From positions 4,898,001 through 4,962,000 of the forward strand of contig JAZAYU010000012.1 in NCBI GenBank assembly GCA_038501625.1: 64,000 bases of DNA. The letters run 5' to 3'. This stretch comes from Corbicula japonica (lineage: Eukaryota > Mollusca > Bivalvia > Venerida > Cyrenidae). Position numbers and translations under genes: made by a program. The notes below the pieces were generated by a model, which made no database searches, had not been told where the DNA came from, and saw nothing but the letters and a program-made list of their open reading frames with translations. Of the stretch, positions 46,936 to 59,114 are shown in pieces; the first letter of the stretch is position 1, and each line of letters opens with the position of its first letter.

Positions 46936-49900
46936 ACTTTCTGAACAAGAGTTTCCACAAAATTTAACAGAATATTTTGTTAAGAATCACAAAATTGAAA
47001 CTTAAAATCTTGCACGTTGATTCCAGTAATCTTCTATCAGATGAATACAACCGTAATAAATGAAGATGAAATTATCATTAATGTTATTCCATTTAGATTT
47101 TTCCGCCAGATGTTAACATAAGGCTTTATCTAATATCTCGCCATTTAGTTCTGCTATAACGAATTCTAGTGTTGTTTTTCAGATGTATTTCTTAATTGAT
47201 TGTTTCCTACAATGCTCCTTGAAGTCAGTCGAGTGTTAGCTTCCTGTTTAAGTCACAAGAAGAACGCTTCTTTAGATTATTATGGTATTATAAAATTTCG
47301 CGCGGATTAAAATTTCGTGAATTCGCGTCAAGATTATTGCGAATATGTCATTTGCGTCTTTCAAGCGAAAATTCGCCCCCGTGAAATAAATGATACCACA
47401 GCATAAAATGCCCTTAAAATGTTCGTTAATTTGACATACATTATATAAATTATACATTAAAAATTACGCAATTTGATACGCAAATGTCTAAAACGATTGA
47501 ATTTATATTTATTTTTCTGTTAATGTAATTTTTAGTTTATTATATTTTGTAAAATAAACAATTCCTTAATTTTAAATTATATACTTATATTCAAACATCA
47601 AATAATATTAAGTTTAAAATTTTACGTTAACAACCGAAAAGCAGACGACAAAACACAAAGTCCTTACAAGTTCTGTAACTACCTTCTCTAGCGCGTCTCC
47701 ACAACACAATATGATATCGTCTGCTTCAATTCGGTTCGCTCTCTGTCCAGCGGCTTGAAACAAATTTCGATTATCATTTATATTAAAACAGAATATAAAC
47801 AAAAGACCATCATGCAAATGCCGCTAGCTTTGTTTTGGCGTCCTAAGATTAGCAACAAATATTAACAAATATGAATAAATGTATCAGAAAATCATGATTT
47901 GTACACAAATCTTGTTTTGTATGCTTGAAAACCAAAACTTTTAAGCGAAAACCCTGTTCTTGAAGTAACCCTGGTTTCTTTACTCATATTGTCCAACCTT
48001 TTTGGTAAACTTTGGTGTGCAAACTTGAAGGCAAATTTAATTCTTATACAGAGAATTAAAAAACAAGGTACACATGTATGGGCGGAGGGGACGAATAAAA
48101 GAGCGCATACATAACTGTTTGATTTTAAATGGTCCACGCCATTGTTACGTCATTGCCGATGCACGTACTTGTAAGCGAGATGCATATGGAATGTTCAAAA
48201 TTATGGTATTTAAACCACAAATTACATGCATATGTATACTACCACAAAAGCTAGATATAGCTCATATATCATTTTTATCATCCAAAAACATTCTACAATT
48301 TAATGGAAAACATAACATACATAAACCATCATAGCATAATGAAGATTTCCAGATTCTCTTTATGAAAGCGCCAGAAATGCTTTGGGATAATTACTGTCAC
48401 CGCACATGAAGGACAGGTACCTATTATTTGTCTTTTAATGAAGATGTACGACGTAATAGATCGGTAAAATGTCTCCCAAAAGCAGGCTTGTTAAGCATCC
48501 TTTTATTATAGGAACTGGTCTTAATTTTTGTGAGGTAGAGTATTTTTGCGTTTTTGTAGTAAGATTAGTGGGCACATATTTTTGACATCTTAATTGTTAC
48601 TATATTTGGAAAGAACTTAAAATTATCTATTATTTTCTTATAAGTCACATTTTTTTACAAATAAATTTTACTTCTACCGCGAAATGCTTGATAAGCAATA
48701 TCCGCTGCTTAACTTTATGACGTCGCTCCAGAAGAAAGATAAAACAAGCAAAGCATTGGAATACCTAACATAGATTATAAAGTTTGTAAACAGTACAAAA
48801 TTGATCCATCCAAACGCTGGTATGCATATGACAAAGTTACACTCACGCAATGTATTCGGATGAAGGTTCACAATACTCATTCAAATACCCAACGAAGACA
48901 AACATAATTAATGTAATATTTCTATAGTAGTTTAAAGTAACCGATATTCTATCTGCCAAATATCAGTTTAATTGCATCAAAATGGTAATGGCATTGAAAC
49001 GACTGTCATAGAAGACGACAGATTATAATTTCTAATTAAAACGCCTCCTAATTCTAAATATCAGTTGTTAAACGTAGTTAAAACAGGACGACAGATTGTA
49101 ATTTCTGATTAAAACGCCTCCTAATTCTAATTATCAGTTGTTAAATGTATATAAAACAAGACAACAGATTGTAATCCATCAAAACAACAATCGAACCTAC
49201 TTTGTTAAAGGAAAAAGGCTGTTGCTACTGAAAATCAAATACTTTCGGTGTCCTTATTCGAAATATGAAAGACCCCGTGAGCGAATTTTATCATTAATTT
49301 GTTCATCAACAGATATTCTTGACACTAGTTCTGTAATCAGTCTGGAAAATGTGACAAAGTTACCTTTGATACCACAATTCCGAACTGAAGATATATACAT
49401 GATATATATAGGGAACAAACCATCTTGTTGAAGATGGAACTTGGAAGACAATAAGCTTCAATCTCCACTAAACGCCTGTTAGCTCTAAACAAATTTACCG
49501 AAAATAGAAAATAGGCGCTTGCTTAAAACCATCTCGGGCTCCGAATATGAAATTTAACCATTTCAAATGATACATGAAAACCAACAAACACTACGGAATT
49601 TATTATTATTAGACCTCACACTTGCACCTAAAGCTTCTCATATGAACAAACCATTACAAGTTGTATTGGTGAAATAACTCCAACCCGCCTGACAACTCTC
49701 ATAGAAGAAACTAACTAAGCTAGATCTTTGCGCTTCAATAACGGTCATTCCTTTCTTAACGCTATTCTCTTAAAGCAATTCCTGATTCATCTCTTAGATA
49801 ATATTCATTTGGATCCTTAGGGAGCCTGAAATTAAGTTCTTGCATACGCCCGACAACCGACAGGATGTCACTCACAAAAGCAGTGCTAATCGAAATCTGG

Positions 49901-51437
49901 ATATATTTTTTTCAGAATTCATTCCGACGAACACTTGTGTCGCCGACTTTGTCATAGCCAAGTTATGTTATTGTGACAAAATAAAAGTATAAAAAGGGAG
50001 ATAACTTTATCAGCTGAGGTCTTGACCTAAAGATGTTGGCTCCTCCACGACTTTGTTATCATAAGCAATACTAATTTTTTAAGTTTGATGAAGAAATATT
50101 AAGACATAGCCACGTTTGGTTAAGACCTGCTGACGGACGGACAAAGCGATTCTCGTGAATCCCCGTTTCTTTAAAAAAAATTGATCTATTTGAAACATGT
50201 TTCTTTTCTAATTAGTCACAAATGGATAATTATCAATGATTTCGAAAAGACAGACACTTATAATAATGGAATTATTATATTCTTGCCAAATATCATATTA
50301 AGAAAATATTATCCTCAAATCGTTCTGACTTGAAATTAAGCAGACAAAACGTAAACCTATATTCATATGATAAAACTACAGGCCGCCTCCTAATTCTAAA
50401 TATCAGTTGTTAAATGTATTTCCTGACTGCCTCGGGAAAATTCTGTATTAGATGATAAAGAATGTCTTCTTCGATGACAATTTTGATTTGATCAAGACAC
50501 AAAGCAGCAGCTGTTATTCCTGGCTTAATTGCTGGAATGATTTGATTTTACCCCAAAACCCTCAACTCCTTCATCGGTAACTGGTCATTCTGCTACTTTA
50601 ATAGACCATGTCTAACAAAATAAGTTTCATTTGCCAGTGTTAGAATATTCTATCAGTGACCAAAATCTAGTCTGTCTTACAAGAAAGATATCTCAAAATT
50701 ACATTCAAGCACCAATCTATATTTATTAAGTACACAAACCTTTGGCGGATTCTCGCCATGGCGAATGTTTGCCATGTTTTTTAAGGTATCGCAAACATTG
50801 CAAATGGCAAAAACAGGCTAAAATTTCACAAAAAAATGAATTTTGGGGGAAATACTTATTGCCACCTAGATTTTAGTAAATAAATGTATTAAGATATGGA
50901 TGTAGTAAATGTTCGCAAGCTCAGTTTAGTCTAATTCATGTTCTAATTACCAAGCACATACTAAAACAAAATAAAAACCATTTGCATGAGAACTCTGAAA
51001 TTCATGAACAATATACCAAAGCAACTCATACCTGAAATAAGTATATGCTGGTCTACAATGTTTAGTGCCAATTCGTCAAAATAATGTTAGGGTTTTCAAA
51101 AAATTTAAGGAAATCTTACTTCCTGGTTCAAAGTGAAAGTAGACTTTTAAAGTTTCCTTGTCATCAACTCAAAGCAAGGTGTGGTAGAGTTCTTTTGAAA
51201 AATTGCTTCACTGATTGATATATATTTAAAACTAACGTTCAAAAGTGACTACCAGCTGCTCTTTGTCGGTCATATTAAATGGAAAATATGCGTCATGTTG
51301 CAATATTCCCTTTTGTTGTTGGGTGTTTTATTCTGCGATAATGCATGATTTATTCTTAGATATTGCATGATTAAATACTTAATTAACTATCTTATTCTGC
51401 CTTTGTGTTGAGTTCCGTTACTTGTTTTCTTACTTAC
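46936..51437. other. Region upstream of the NTPDase gene, no gene seen
   Basis: 47290-47400 is a TTTCGCG/GCGAATTC-rich fragment like the element at 51770. 49015-49165 is a tandem duplication of about 85 bp (AACGCCTCCTAATTCTAA ... CAGTTGTTAAA), with a third partial copy at 50385-50420. 49925-50165 is an inverted relative of the repeat at 42190. A small open stretch on the minus strand near 47697-47746 (GQRANRIEADDIILCCGD) between a TTTCAAG acceptor and a possible donor could be a 5' exon of the NTPDase gene, but I cannot support it. Confidence 0.4.
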
Positions 51438-51605
51438 GACTGACATATTATTGTTATACGTGACAAAACACGTGATAAATTGAGAACATACAACGTCACC
51501 GTCATAGGAACAAGTACTATTTGCATCACAACAGGATAAAATGCATAGACAAAAACAACTTAAAGCAGTCCAGAAATAGGCTAAGTATAGCCGAAAAATA
51601 AACAC
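51438..51605 (-). CDS. Possible first exon of a small secreted cysteine-containing protein
   Basis: ATG at 51605; 56 codons to a canonical donor GTAAGTAAG (after 51438), ending in phase 0. Residues 1-28 form a convincing signal peptide (MFIFRLYLAYFW, then ALSCFCLCILSCCDA). The mature part starts about NSTCSYDGDVVCSQF and has three spaced cysteines plus a following ITCFVTYNNN. No downstream exon was recognised on the minus strand, so it may be a relic. Family unknown. Confidence 0.35.
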
Positions 51606-51707
51606 TTATATCTTATCTCATTTGTTCAGCGGCAGTTTATATACCTTTTATGCAGTAAAGTCTACTATTATGAAAAGTGCGTGGCAAGTATGTGAACGGA
51701 CTTTTAA

Positions 51708-52573
51708 GAGAGTGTAATAAAAGAGGGTATGAAGCCCATCGACAAGTCCTTATGAAAATGGCATCGAGTTACTGTAAAGCGCATTAATTTTGCGAGGTCA
51801 AAATTTCGCGATTTTGTCATAAAATCAGCTAGTTTCTTTATTCGCGTATGTATGAATTCGCGACGTCGTCAGTTTTATTTTTAGATGCATATTTTCGGAT
51901 AAACTTATTTTCGGATATCTGAAACACATAATATATTCGCGGTATTTATGAATTCGCGAGGTAAGGGATTCGCGAATATTAGCGAAAATAAAACTAACGC
52001 GAATAAAACCAGTTTTACAGTATTTAGGTCAGTACTTGATAAACAATGCCAGAGGTCAGAATGTCAGGAGTTAAAGTGACAATAACATGCTTGTGGAATA
52101 TAAGTGATAGAATTAATAGGAAATCAAAACCTCTCCATTCTTTTCCCAAGACACTTGGACCAATGGCCTTTAATCAGGTATGAAACTTATCAGGTATTTG
52201 AAATTGCTTATATCTGACCAAGTGTCTTTCTATTGACTGAACAGTCGCAAAAGTGATATACATCTCGATCTGCAGACAAAGCAGACTAAAGGTAAGTGCT
52301 GTGCACGACACGTTGATCTCCTGTCAAATGCCGATTTCACTTAGCTGCCTCTTCTATATTAATTGCGTGGAATTTCCTAAAACACTTAAAACAATAAACG
52401 GTTTCTAACACTAAGATACGTGTGTAACTGACGGTCCAAATTAGATCCTGCCAACAAATCATGTGCATATTTTACGGAATAAAGAATGTTAAACCGTTTA
52501 CCAGTACTTTATAATAAATATATGTAAAAGGAACTCGTCATGAATTTCTAAGGACTGCTGTTGAACCTGTCTT
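51708..52573. repeat. Direct duplication, left copy (5' part)
   Basis: Blocks 51708-51765 and 52222-52573 match 55965-56020 and 56297-56634 in the same orientation, for example GTGTCTTTCTATTGACTGAA, GTTGATCTCCTGTCAAAT and GATACGTGTGTAACTGAC. The copy continues after the LINE at 55264-55480. Divergence is moderate, so the duplication is not recent. A MITE (51770-52022) lies between the two blocks. Confidence 0.8.
51770..52022. mobile_element. MITE with TACTGTAAA ends and GCGAATTC/TTCGCG interior
   Basis: Termini are TACTGTAAA and TTTTACAGTA. The interior is an imperfect palindrome rich in TTCGCG and CGCGAA (ATGAATTCGCGA occurs twice). Fragments near 6750, 8850, 18010 and 47300 look like the same family. 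No coding capacity. Confidence 0.75.
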
Positions 52574-55263
52574 CTGTATCTGTATCTGTATCTGTAGTGG
52601 TACGTAGAAAGGGCCACTGCTGGCATATGTTCTACGGGGGTGGAGTATGGGATTTAGTCCCGTTGAAGGGCTGTCTTGAAGCCCTCTACTGTCAGCGCGT
52701 GCACTTTTTCTTCTTCCAGATGGTTCCAGTCAACAAGTGTTTTTACAAAAAAGGAATTTTTAAATTGTTCTGTGTGAGCAAAGGGAATTTTGAATGATCT
52801 AGAGTTTCTTGAGGTTCTATTTTCCACAATATTTAATGCAATATGGTCAGTGTAGTTTTTGGGTTTCACAGTTCTTCCTTCGGGTTTTTTTTGCCAAATA
52901 TATGTTAGGGTCCACTGCCGGCACCAGCCCCCCTGCTATCTTGTAGAGCATTACCAGTCGGTTGTATTTGCGACGTTCTTGAAGTGTTGTTAGTTTTAAC
53001 GACTTCAACATGTTCGTTACACAGCCTTCTTCTTTACTTTTATAATCATTAAGGATAAATCTAGCACCTTGTCTTTGGATTTTTTCAAGTTTATCAATGT
53101 CTTTGTTTAGATAGGGATCCCAAATAATGGATGCATATTCTAGTTTGGAACGAACAAGAGCAATGTATGCAGTTTTACGACATTCAAGTGGAGAGTGTTT
53201 CAAATTTCTTCTCAGGAATCCGAGTGTTGAGCTAGCACCTTTGCAGATGTTTGCTATGTGGCTGGACCACGTGAGATCTTGTTATATAAGTACTCCCAGA
53301 TATGGATTTGAGTCAACGTGTTTTAATATAGTTTTGTCCAATTCGTAAAAATATGTAGATTTACTTTTAACACTTAATATATAACATTTCTTTGCATTAA
53401 ATTTCATGCCCCATGTTTCAGCCCACATTTCCAGTTGGTGTAAGTCGTTTTGTAAATCAATATGATCTTGAATGGTATGTATGGTTCGATACAACAAACA
53501 GTCATCCGCAAAGAGTCTAACGTAGGATTTAACGCTGAGAGGTAAGTCGTTTATATGACACAAGAACATCAGAGGACCCAATACTGTTCCCTGAGGGACT
53601 CCAGATTCAACATGGACACTTCTAGAATGTTCGCCGTCCACCACAACGTTCATAGATTGATGTTTCAAGAATGATGACAACCATTGGAGCAGTGATCCGT
53701 TGACACCATAGTTTGCCATTTTCAGTAAAAGGAGATCGTGAGGTACCGTGTCAAATGCTTTCGAAAAATCAAGAATAGCCACATCGACTTGTTGTTTCTT
53801 GTCAAATGTAGAGAGAAGATCATGCATTGTGACGATTAGTTGAGTTTCAGTGGAATATCCAGAACGAAAACCATGGTTTAATGAACTTAATATTTTATAT
53901 TTTTCGAAGTGTTTCAGAAGATGACTACATATAATATGTTCTAGTATCTTGGAAGTTACAGAAGTAAGGCTTACAGGTCTATAGTTCTCTGCTAAGTGTC
54001 TGTCTCCCTTCTTGAATACCGGTGAAACGTTTGCATCTCGCCAGTCATTTGGAAGTTCCCCGTGGTTTAAGGAATATTGAAATATATCACTCAGGCCGTC
54101 CACTAGTTCATCGGCACAGTCTTTAAGAATAATACTTGGAATAGCGTCCGGACCAATGGCTTTAGAAGTGTTAATGTTTTTCAGTTGTTTCAAGACACCT
54201 GACTTGCTGACTTGTATTTGTGGAGCTTCTGGATATGTATTACTAGGTTGGTCTAAGTTATGCTGATTTGTGTTCTTGGTGAATACCGATTGAAATTGTT
54301 CTAAGAGTATTTCAGCTTTATTTGTAGCATCTGATAATAGATTCCCTTTCTTTTTTAGTGGGGCCACACCAATATTTTCTTGTTTTTTTGATTTTATATA
54401 GTTCCAGAATGGTTTCGAGTTATTCTTTTCCATGCCTTCGAGGATGACTTTGTTTACGTGTTCCCATTCAGCTCTGCGCACACTGCGTTTGCATTCTTTT
54501 TGGTATTGTCTGAATTTGGTCCACGATCCTGTATGTTTTGCTTGTTTGTAGAGTCTAGCTTTCTTCTTTAGACAATTCTTCAATTCCCTGTTTAACCAAG
54601 GTAAGTTTCTTTTATATTTATGGATTTTGGATGGAACATTTTTTTCCACTGTGGAAATAATACCTTCCTTAAATAAAGACCAAAGTTCTTCAATATTTGT
54701 GTCACTATTTACTTTGTTATGGATATTTTTAGAGATATCAATACAATCTTCTTTAATATTTTCCCAATTTGCATACTTATATTTATATACTTTTCGTGGT
54801 TTGTAGTTGGAGAAGTATGGTTTTATATCGGAGTCGATTACCACCATGTCATGGTCGGAGATACCTGGTACGTTGGATGTAGACTTGATGATGGATGGAT
54901 TTGTTGTAAATGTGAGGTCCAGTAGATTTCCTTGTCTAGTTGGTTCATTCTGCACTTGTGAGAGATTTAAATCACACATAATGTCAATAAGATTTTGTTG
55001 TACGAGTTTATCTTGTATGTCTTTGGAATTCACTGATAAGTTTTCCCAATCAATGTCTGGGCAGTTGAAGTCGCCACATAAAATAAGTTCTTTGGCTTTT
55101 CCTTCATTTAGAGATTCAAGAGATTTTTTCAGTTGTTCTAAGTCCTTGGAATTTCTTTTGGGCATATAAAATGATCCCACATATATAGTTTTGTTACCCT
55201 TAATAGATATTTTAGCTAATTCAAGTTCACAGTCTGTGATTAGTCTTTTCTGGGTGTGGTAAC
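52574..55263 (-). mobile_element. 5'-truncated LINE (CR1/Jockey-like) with (GATACA)n tail
   Basis: Minus-strand element. Its 3' end has about three GATACA units at 52574-52592. The right limit is near 55263, where flanking sequence resumes (TCCTGAT(G/A)TGCAT), judged by comparison with the empty copy at 56634-56642. It is truncated inside the endonuclease. Only about six bases of the empty site seem absent around it, and no clear target duplication is seen, so integration may have involved a small deletion. Confidence 0.88.
52654..55262 (-). pseudogene. LINE ORF2: partial endonuclease plus reverse transcriptase
   Basis: One frame runs from about 55262 to 52847, broken by a single TAA at 53284-53282. 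A frameshift near 52855 leads into the last 60 residues, ending at 52654. Endonuclease remains: LILCGDFNCPDIDWEN and GISDHDMVVID. RT: VSPVFKKGDRHLAENYRPVS, NHGFRSGYSTETQL, ILDFSKAFDTVPHDLL, SGVPQGTVLGPLMF and the catalytic FADD (VRLFADDCLLY). After it come the thumb-like WGMKFNAKKC and LVRSKLEYASIIWDPYL, then RNSFFVKTLVDWN-type C-terminal motifs. The apparent start codon at 55276 lies in flanking DNA, so the ORF's first four or five codons are not LINE sequence. With only two lesions it is younger than the element at 1574. Confidence 0.9.
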
Positions 55264-55480
55264 TCCTGATGTGCATGTTTCATATTTTATATATTTTTAT
55301 ATATGTCAGAATATAGACTCAACTGGCTTTTCAGTCTTATGGATTGTCATTATTATTATCGCACTTTATTATATCACAAGATTTAAGTAGCATAATAGCA
55401 ACTATATATATACTAAACAAAACATGACATAGTTTTAAATAATGTAAGAGAAGAGAATGACTTTACTAATTGGTATTACT
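55264..55480. repeat. Direct duplication, left copy (3' part)
   Basis: Resumes after the LINE: TGCATGTTTCAT, TGTCATTATTATTATCGCAC, CACAAGATTTAAGTAGCATA and GAGAATGACTTTA. These match 56642-56830. An extra stretch of about 45 bp (AT-rich, ending CTTTTCAG) is absent from the other copy. Confidence 0.8.
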
Positions 55481-55964
55481 GAATTTATCTGGGGACCATA
55501 CGCCGCTGAACATGGTATTAATCTGAAAGTACAGAATTGAAGGTTCCATGTTCACCGCCATATGCATACCATCGTTTTTGATGGATAAAAATTGTAATGT
55601 ATATTGGTGCAAATATTGAGTTTCGCACAACATCGGTTAGGCGGCGTGGACAGAAATATGCATTTCCATTACTGCCCGTGAACAGGATCAATCAAACCGA
55701 GACTGCAATATTTTCATATTTGTCGTTACAGTTCGGTGGCTTTTATTTCCCTCATCATCTATTACATTATTTCAGTTACAGAAATATACCCCTCTCTATC
55801 CTAATGCTAAAGAACAAATGAGAACAAAAACAACTCTGGCAAATGAGAAAATACCGGTGTAGCATAACCTTCTTAAATTTATTGAAAAGAAGGAACAAGA
55901 ATTATTCGCCGCGAAGACGACATAAAATTCATTTGTTTCGGAAATACTTTCTTAGCCTTTTGAG
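55481..55964. other. Spacer between the duplication copies
   Basis: No gene. A small inverted pair GAACATGG/CCATGTTC lies near 55507-55553. The short frames at 55597-55821 and 55843-56040 have no features. Confidence 0.45.
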
Positions 55965-56830
55965 ACAGTGTAATAAAAGGGGATATGAAGCCGGTCGAAT
56001 TGTCTTGAATAGCGTTTTTATATCAGCCCATTCGAGGTAAATATATAACGATTTTATACAGATTAATACACTGAAGACCGGCCAATGTTTACATGAAATA
56101 AGTATCTTAAAAATTTTTTCATGAAAACAGTGGCGTTTCTAGATTTTTTACAACGATACCATAAGTGGTTTTAAAGGGAAAAGGGTGATGAATGGATAAC
56201 GCTAAGGAACCCGATGATAGACGCAAATGTAGTGTCGGCGGAGAAGAGCAAGCTAATGATTTAATGTTAAAAATGCCATTATTTATATGGGACCCGGTGT
56301 CTTTCTATTGACTGAACAGATGCAAAAGTGATATACGTCGCGATCAGCAGAATAAACCGACTAAAGGTTAATGCTGTGCAAGGTACGTTGATCTCCTGTC
56401 AAATAACAATTTCACTAAGTTGCGTCTTCTGCAGACAGGATTAATTGCGTGAATTTTGCTTAAACACTTAAACCAATAAAGGCTTATATCTCTAGGATAC
56501 GTGTGTAACTGACAGTCCTGACTAGATCATGCAAACAAATTATGTGCGGATTTTACTGAAGAAAGAATGTTAAAAATATATGTAAAAGCAAATCGTCGTG
56601 AATTTCTACATACTGTTGATGAAACTGTCTTTTGAGGTTGTTCCTGATATGCATATTTCATTTTTTCTGCCTAAGGGACTGTCATTATTATTATCGCACT
56701 AAATCAATTCACAAGATTTAAGTAGCATAAGAGCAACAATATAGACTGAACAACACATGACATGGTTTTAAATACCAACATCTGTTATTTAAGAGGAGAG
56801 AATGACTTTATTAAATATTATTACTAAATG
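55965..56830. repeat. Direct duplication, right copy (LINE-free)
   Basis: Contiguous counterpart of 51708-52573 plus 55264-55480. It lacks the LINE and so shows the approximate pre-insertion sequence around CTGTCTTTTGAGGTTGTTCC (56625-56644). Confidence 0.8.
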
Positions 56831-56910
56831 TAGAGATCACACCAAAGCCAATATGGCGGCAGCGACTAACCAACCATGTAAGAGACAGACACAGTACATA
56901 CCGTCCTTAA

Positions 56911-56925
56911 CCCCCCCCCCCCCCC
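56911..56925. repeat. Poly-C tract
   Basis: Fifteen consecutive C followed by G and eight A. Such tracts are prone to length error in sequencing, so the exact count may not be reliable. Confidence 0.9.
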
Positions 56926-58050
56926 GAAAAAAAAGGATAGTCAAAGTATGCCTATATACTGCCAACAACAACGCTCGACATTCTGCGTTGTTTAAAATTG
57001 GCCTATTACCAACAAGGAAGGCAATTGATAACTAAAGGTCTGCGTCAATCTGTGGAAAAAGAGTAACAAACGGATAAGATGTCCAGATTCTATTTCTGCA
57101 ATTACAATATTATAATATAAACCAATAACAATTATATTGCATTTGTGTTTTGAAATACTGTTACAATTTTGTTGTAATTTCCACGACTAATGCGGACATT
57201 CTTTAATAAACAATAGCGTTATAAACAAGCAAATAACACAAGGGAAAAATCTGTCAAAGCGTATTTAACAATCCCTTGGAGTAAACACATACGTTTCGGG
57301 TCATTTAAAGTTCTCGCAGTAGCGAGGCACGAATAATAGAATAACTGTCAATGGTCAGTTACTTGTTATTTCAGCACAGTCTCAGTCGCAGAAATGTCAG
57401 CTAGAATGGTCAAGACCACTACATTTCAAAACTCATCCAATTATTTCTTCAAACAAGTTGCCCCTCAACAAATTACAGGAACTGACATTCTCCATCTTAA
57501 TGTAGTTGAGTCTAGACGTTTTTAAGCAACAAAAAACGCCCTTGTACTCACATCATTATGTTTTGGATTTCTTATTGTTGTTGTTAAATATTGTTGTTTT
57601 TTCTTCTATTTAGACTCTAAAACAGTTTGTTTTTCTTTATTTATAAATATAAACTTGAGTATACACGGACACACAGAAATACATACTATACATTAGAAAA
57701 GACATCTGAACAAAAACACTATAACTATCAAATGGAATTTAAAATAAAAACAACATCGTTTCAATCTATGATAAAATCATTACTTTGTTAAAGGTTAATG
57801 ATTGTCATTATGAAACCAAGAATCTTCTAGACTTTTCAGATATTTCTTCATTAGAATATTTATAAAAATAATAATCAAGAACAATGAAACTGCATGTGCA
57901 TAGATGTCTGTTAAGATACAGAAACTTCAGTAAATACAAAGGTCTTCCATGAAAAGAACTGCAAAAGGCATTTGAAGTCTAGCATTCTAACTTTGAAAGT
58001 TGATTAAAGCTTGGATTCAAATGATAGCTTCTTGTCATTTTCAAGACTGC
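56926..58050. other. 3' flank of the HSPA12-like gene
   Basis: AT-rich, probably containing the 3' untranslated region. On the minus strand an AATAAA lies at 57641-57636, about 410 nt beyond the stop codon, a candidate polyadenylation signal. A 43-codon plus frame at 57393-57524 (MSARMVKTTT...) has no support. Confidence 0.35.
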
Positions 58051-59114
58051 TCAGTGTAAAATATCAAAGTTTGCACTCTTTACTTCACTTTTCGTCTGAG
58101 CGTCAATGACCTTAACTTCCAGTTCCGTCTTTCCAAATTCAAACTGGATTTTCACCGTGCTTCCTTTTCCCTTTAAATCTTTAAGATTAATTCGCATCTC
58201 TCCGAGCTTCCTACAGCCTTCGTCATCAATATACATAGGGTGCTTGTTCGGGGATGTGTATACCCAGACTTCAAGCTCTGTACCGGTGGCATCTGACGGT
58301 AGATACTCCTGAGAGTAGACCTTGGCTTCGGTATTGAACTCTTGACCAACAGTCGCATGTTTACTGAAGAAATCCTTGCACAGGATAACATCTCCTTGCA
58401 CTACCCTCTTATCTTTAGGATCTATACCAGATTCGTAGTGCTTAAACGCTCGGATCCCATATGAGTACTTGCACACACGGGCTACGATCATTTTAGGATT
58501 GTGTCCAAACAGGACTGCTCCCTTAAGCACTGCAAGACCAGCCTCTTCAGGTATTACAAGCCGACACTTCGCAAAGGTCTTCCTAACTTTATCCTGCAAC
58601 ATTGGAGACTCGCTGAAACCACCAACCATCAGGATTTTGTTGACATTGTACTGGCTAATCGACTGGAAGAACTCTTCAGCAATTGCGCAGATTTGATCAC
58701 AGACTTCGGTGAAGAGTCCCTTAACAAGTTCTGCATCTACCCGCATCTTATCTTTGCTGAAGGTAATTTTCCCCTTAAGATGACCAGGAATTAAGGTGCT
58801 TTTATCTATGTCCGTGTTGTTTAGTTCTTTATAGGTGGTCATAAACGACAGCGGAATCTGGAACGTCTCTTGTCCGGCCATCTCTGGTGCGGTTTTTCTT
58901 TTCTTTACCTCAAAGTTTTGCATGACATCTAAGTAATCATCTCTGTAACGTTGCTGAATGACTTCCATGACATCTAACCCAAACACATCATTTAGCAACT
59001 GTTCAAACTTCTCGTCCACCTTGGTACCACCCCATTCACCACCATTAGATTTGGCAAATTCCTTTAACGTGCTGTCTTCGAGGATTTCGTGAACGGTAAT
59101 GTCGACAGTGCCAC
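58051..59114 (-). CDS. HSPA12-like exon 5 (terminal, with stop)
   Basis: Acceptor CACTTATTTCAG precedes 59114; TGA at 58053-58051. It completes DAGG-GTVDITVHEI, then carries the rest of the nucleotide-binding domain (VGGFSESP, PEEAGLAVLKGAV) and ends KSEVKSANFDILH. An apparent upstream ATG at 59196 is intronic. Confidence 0.94.

Noticed and set aside
47614..47817. Upstream coding exon of the NTPDase gene
   Set aside because: A protein-like stretch lies between weak splice-like signals, but the family's N-terminus is already complete at 46935, so only a non-coding 5' exon would be possible and that cannot be shown.
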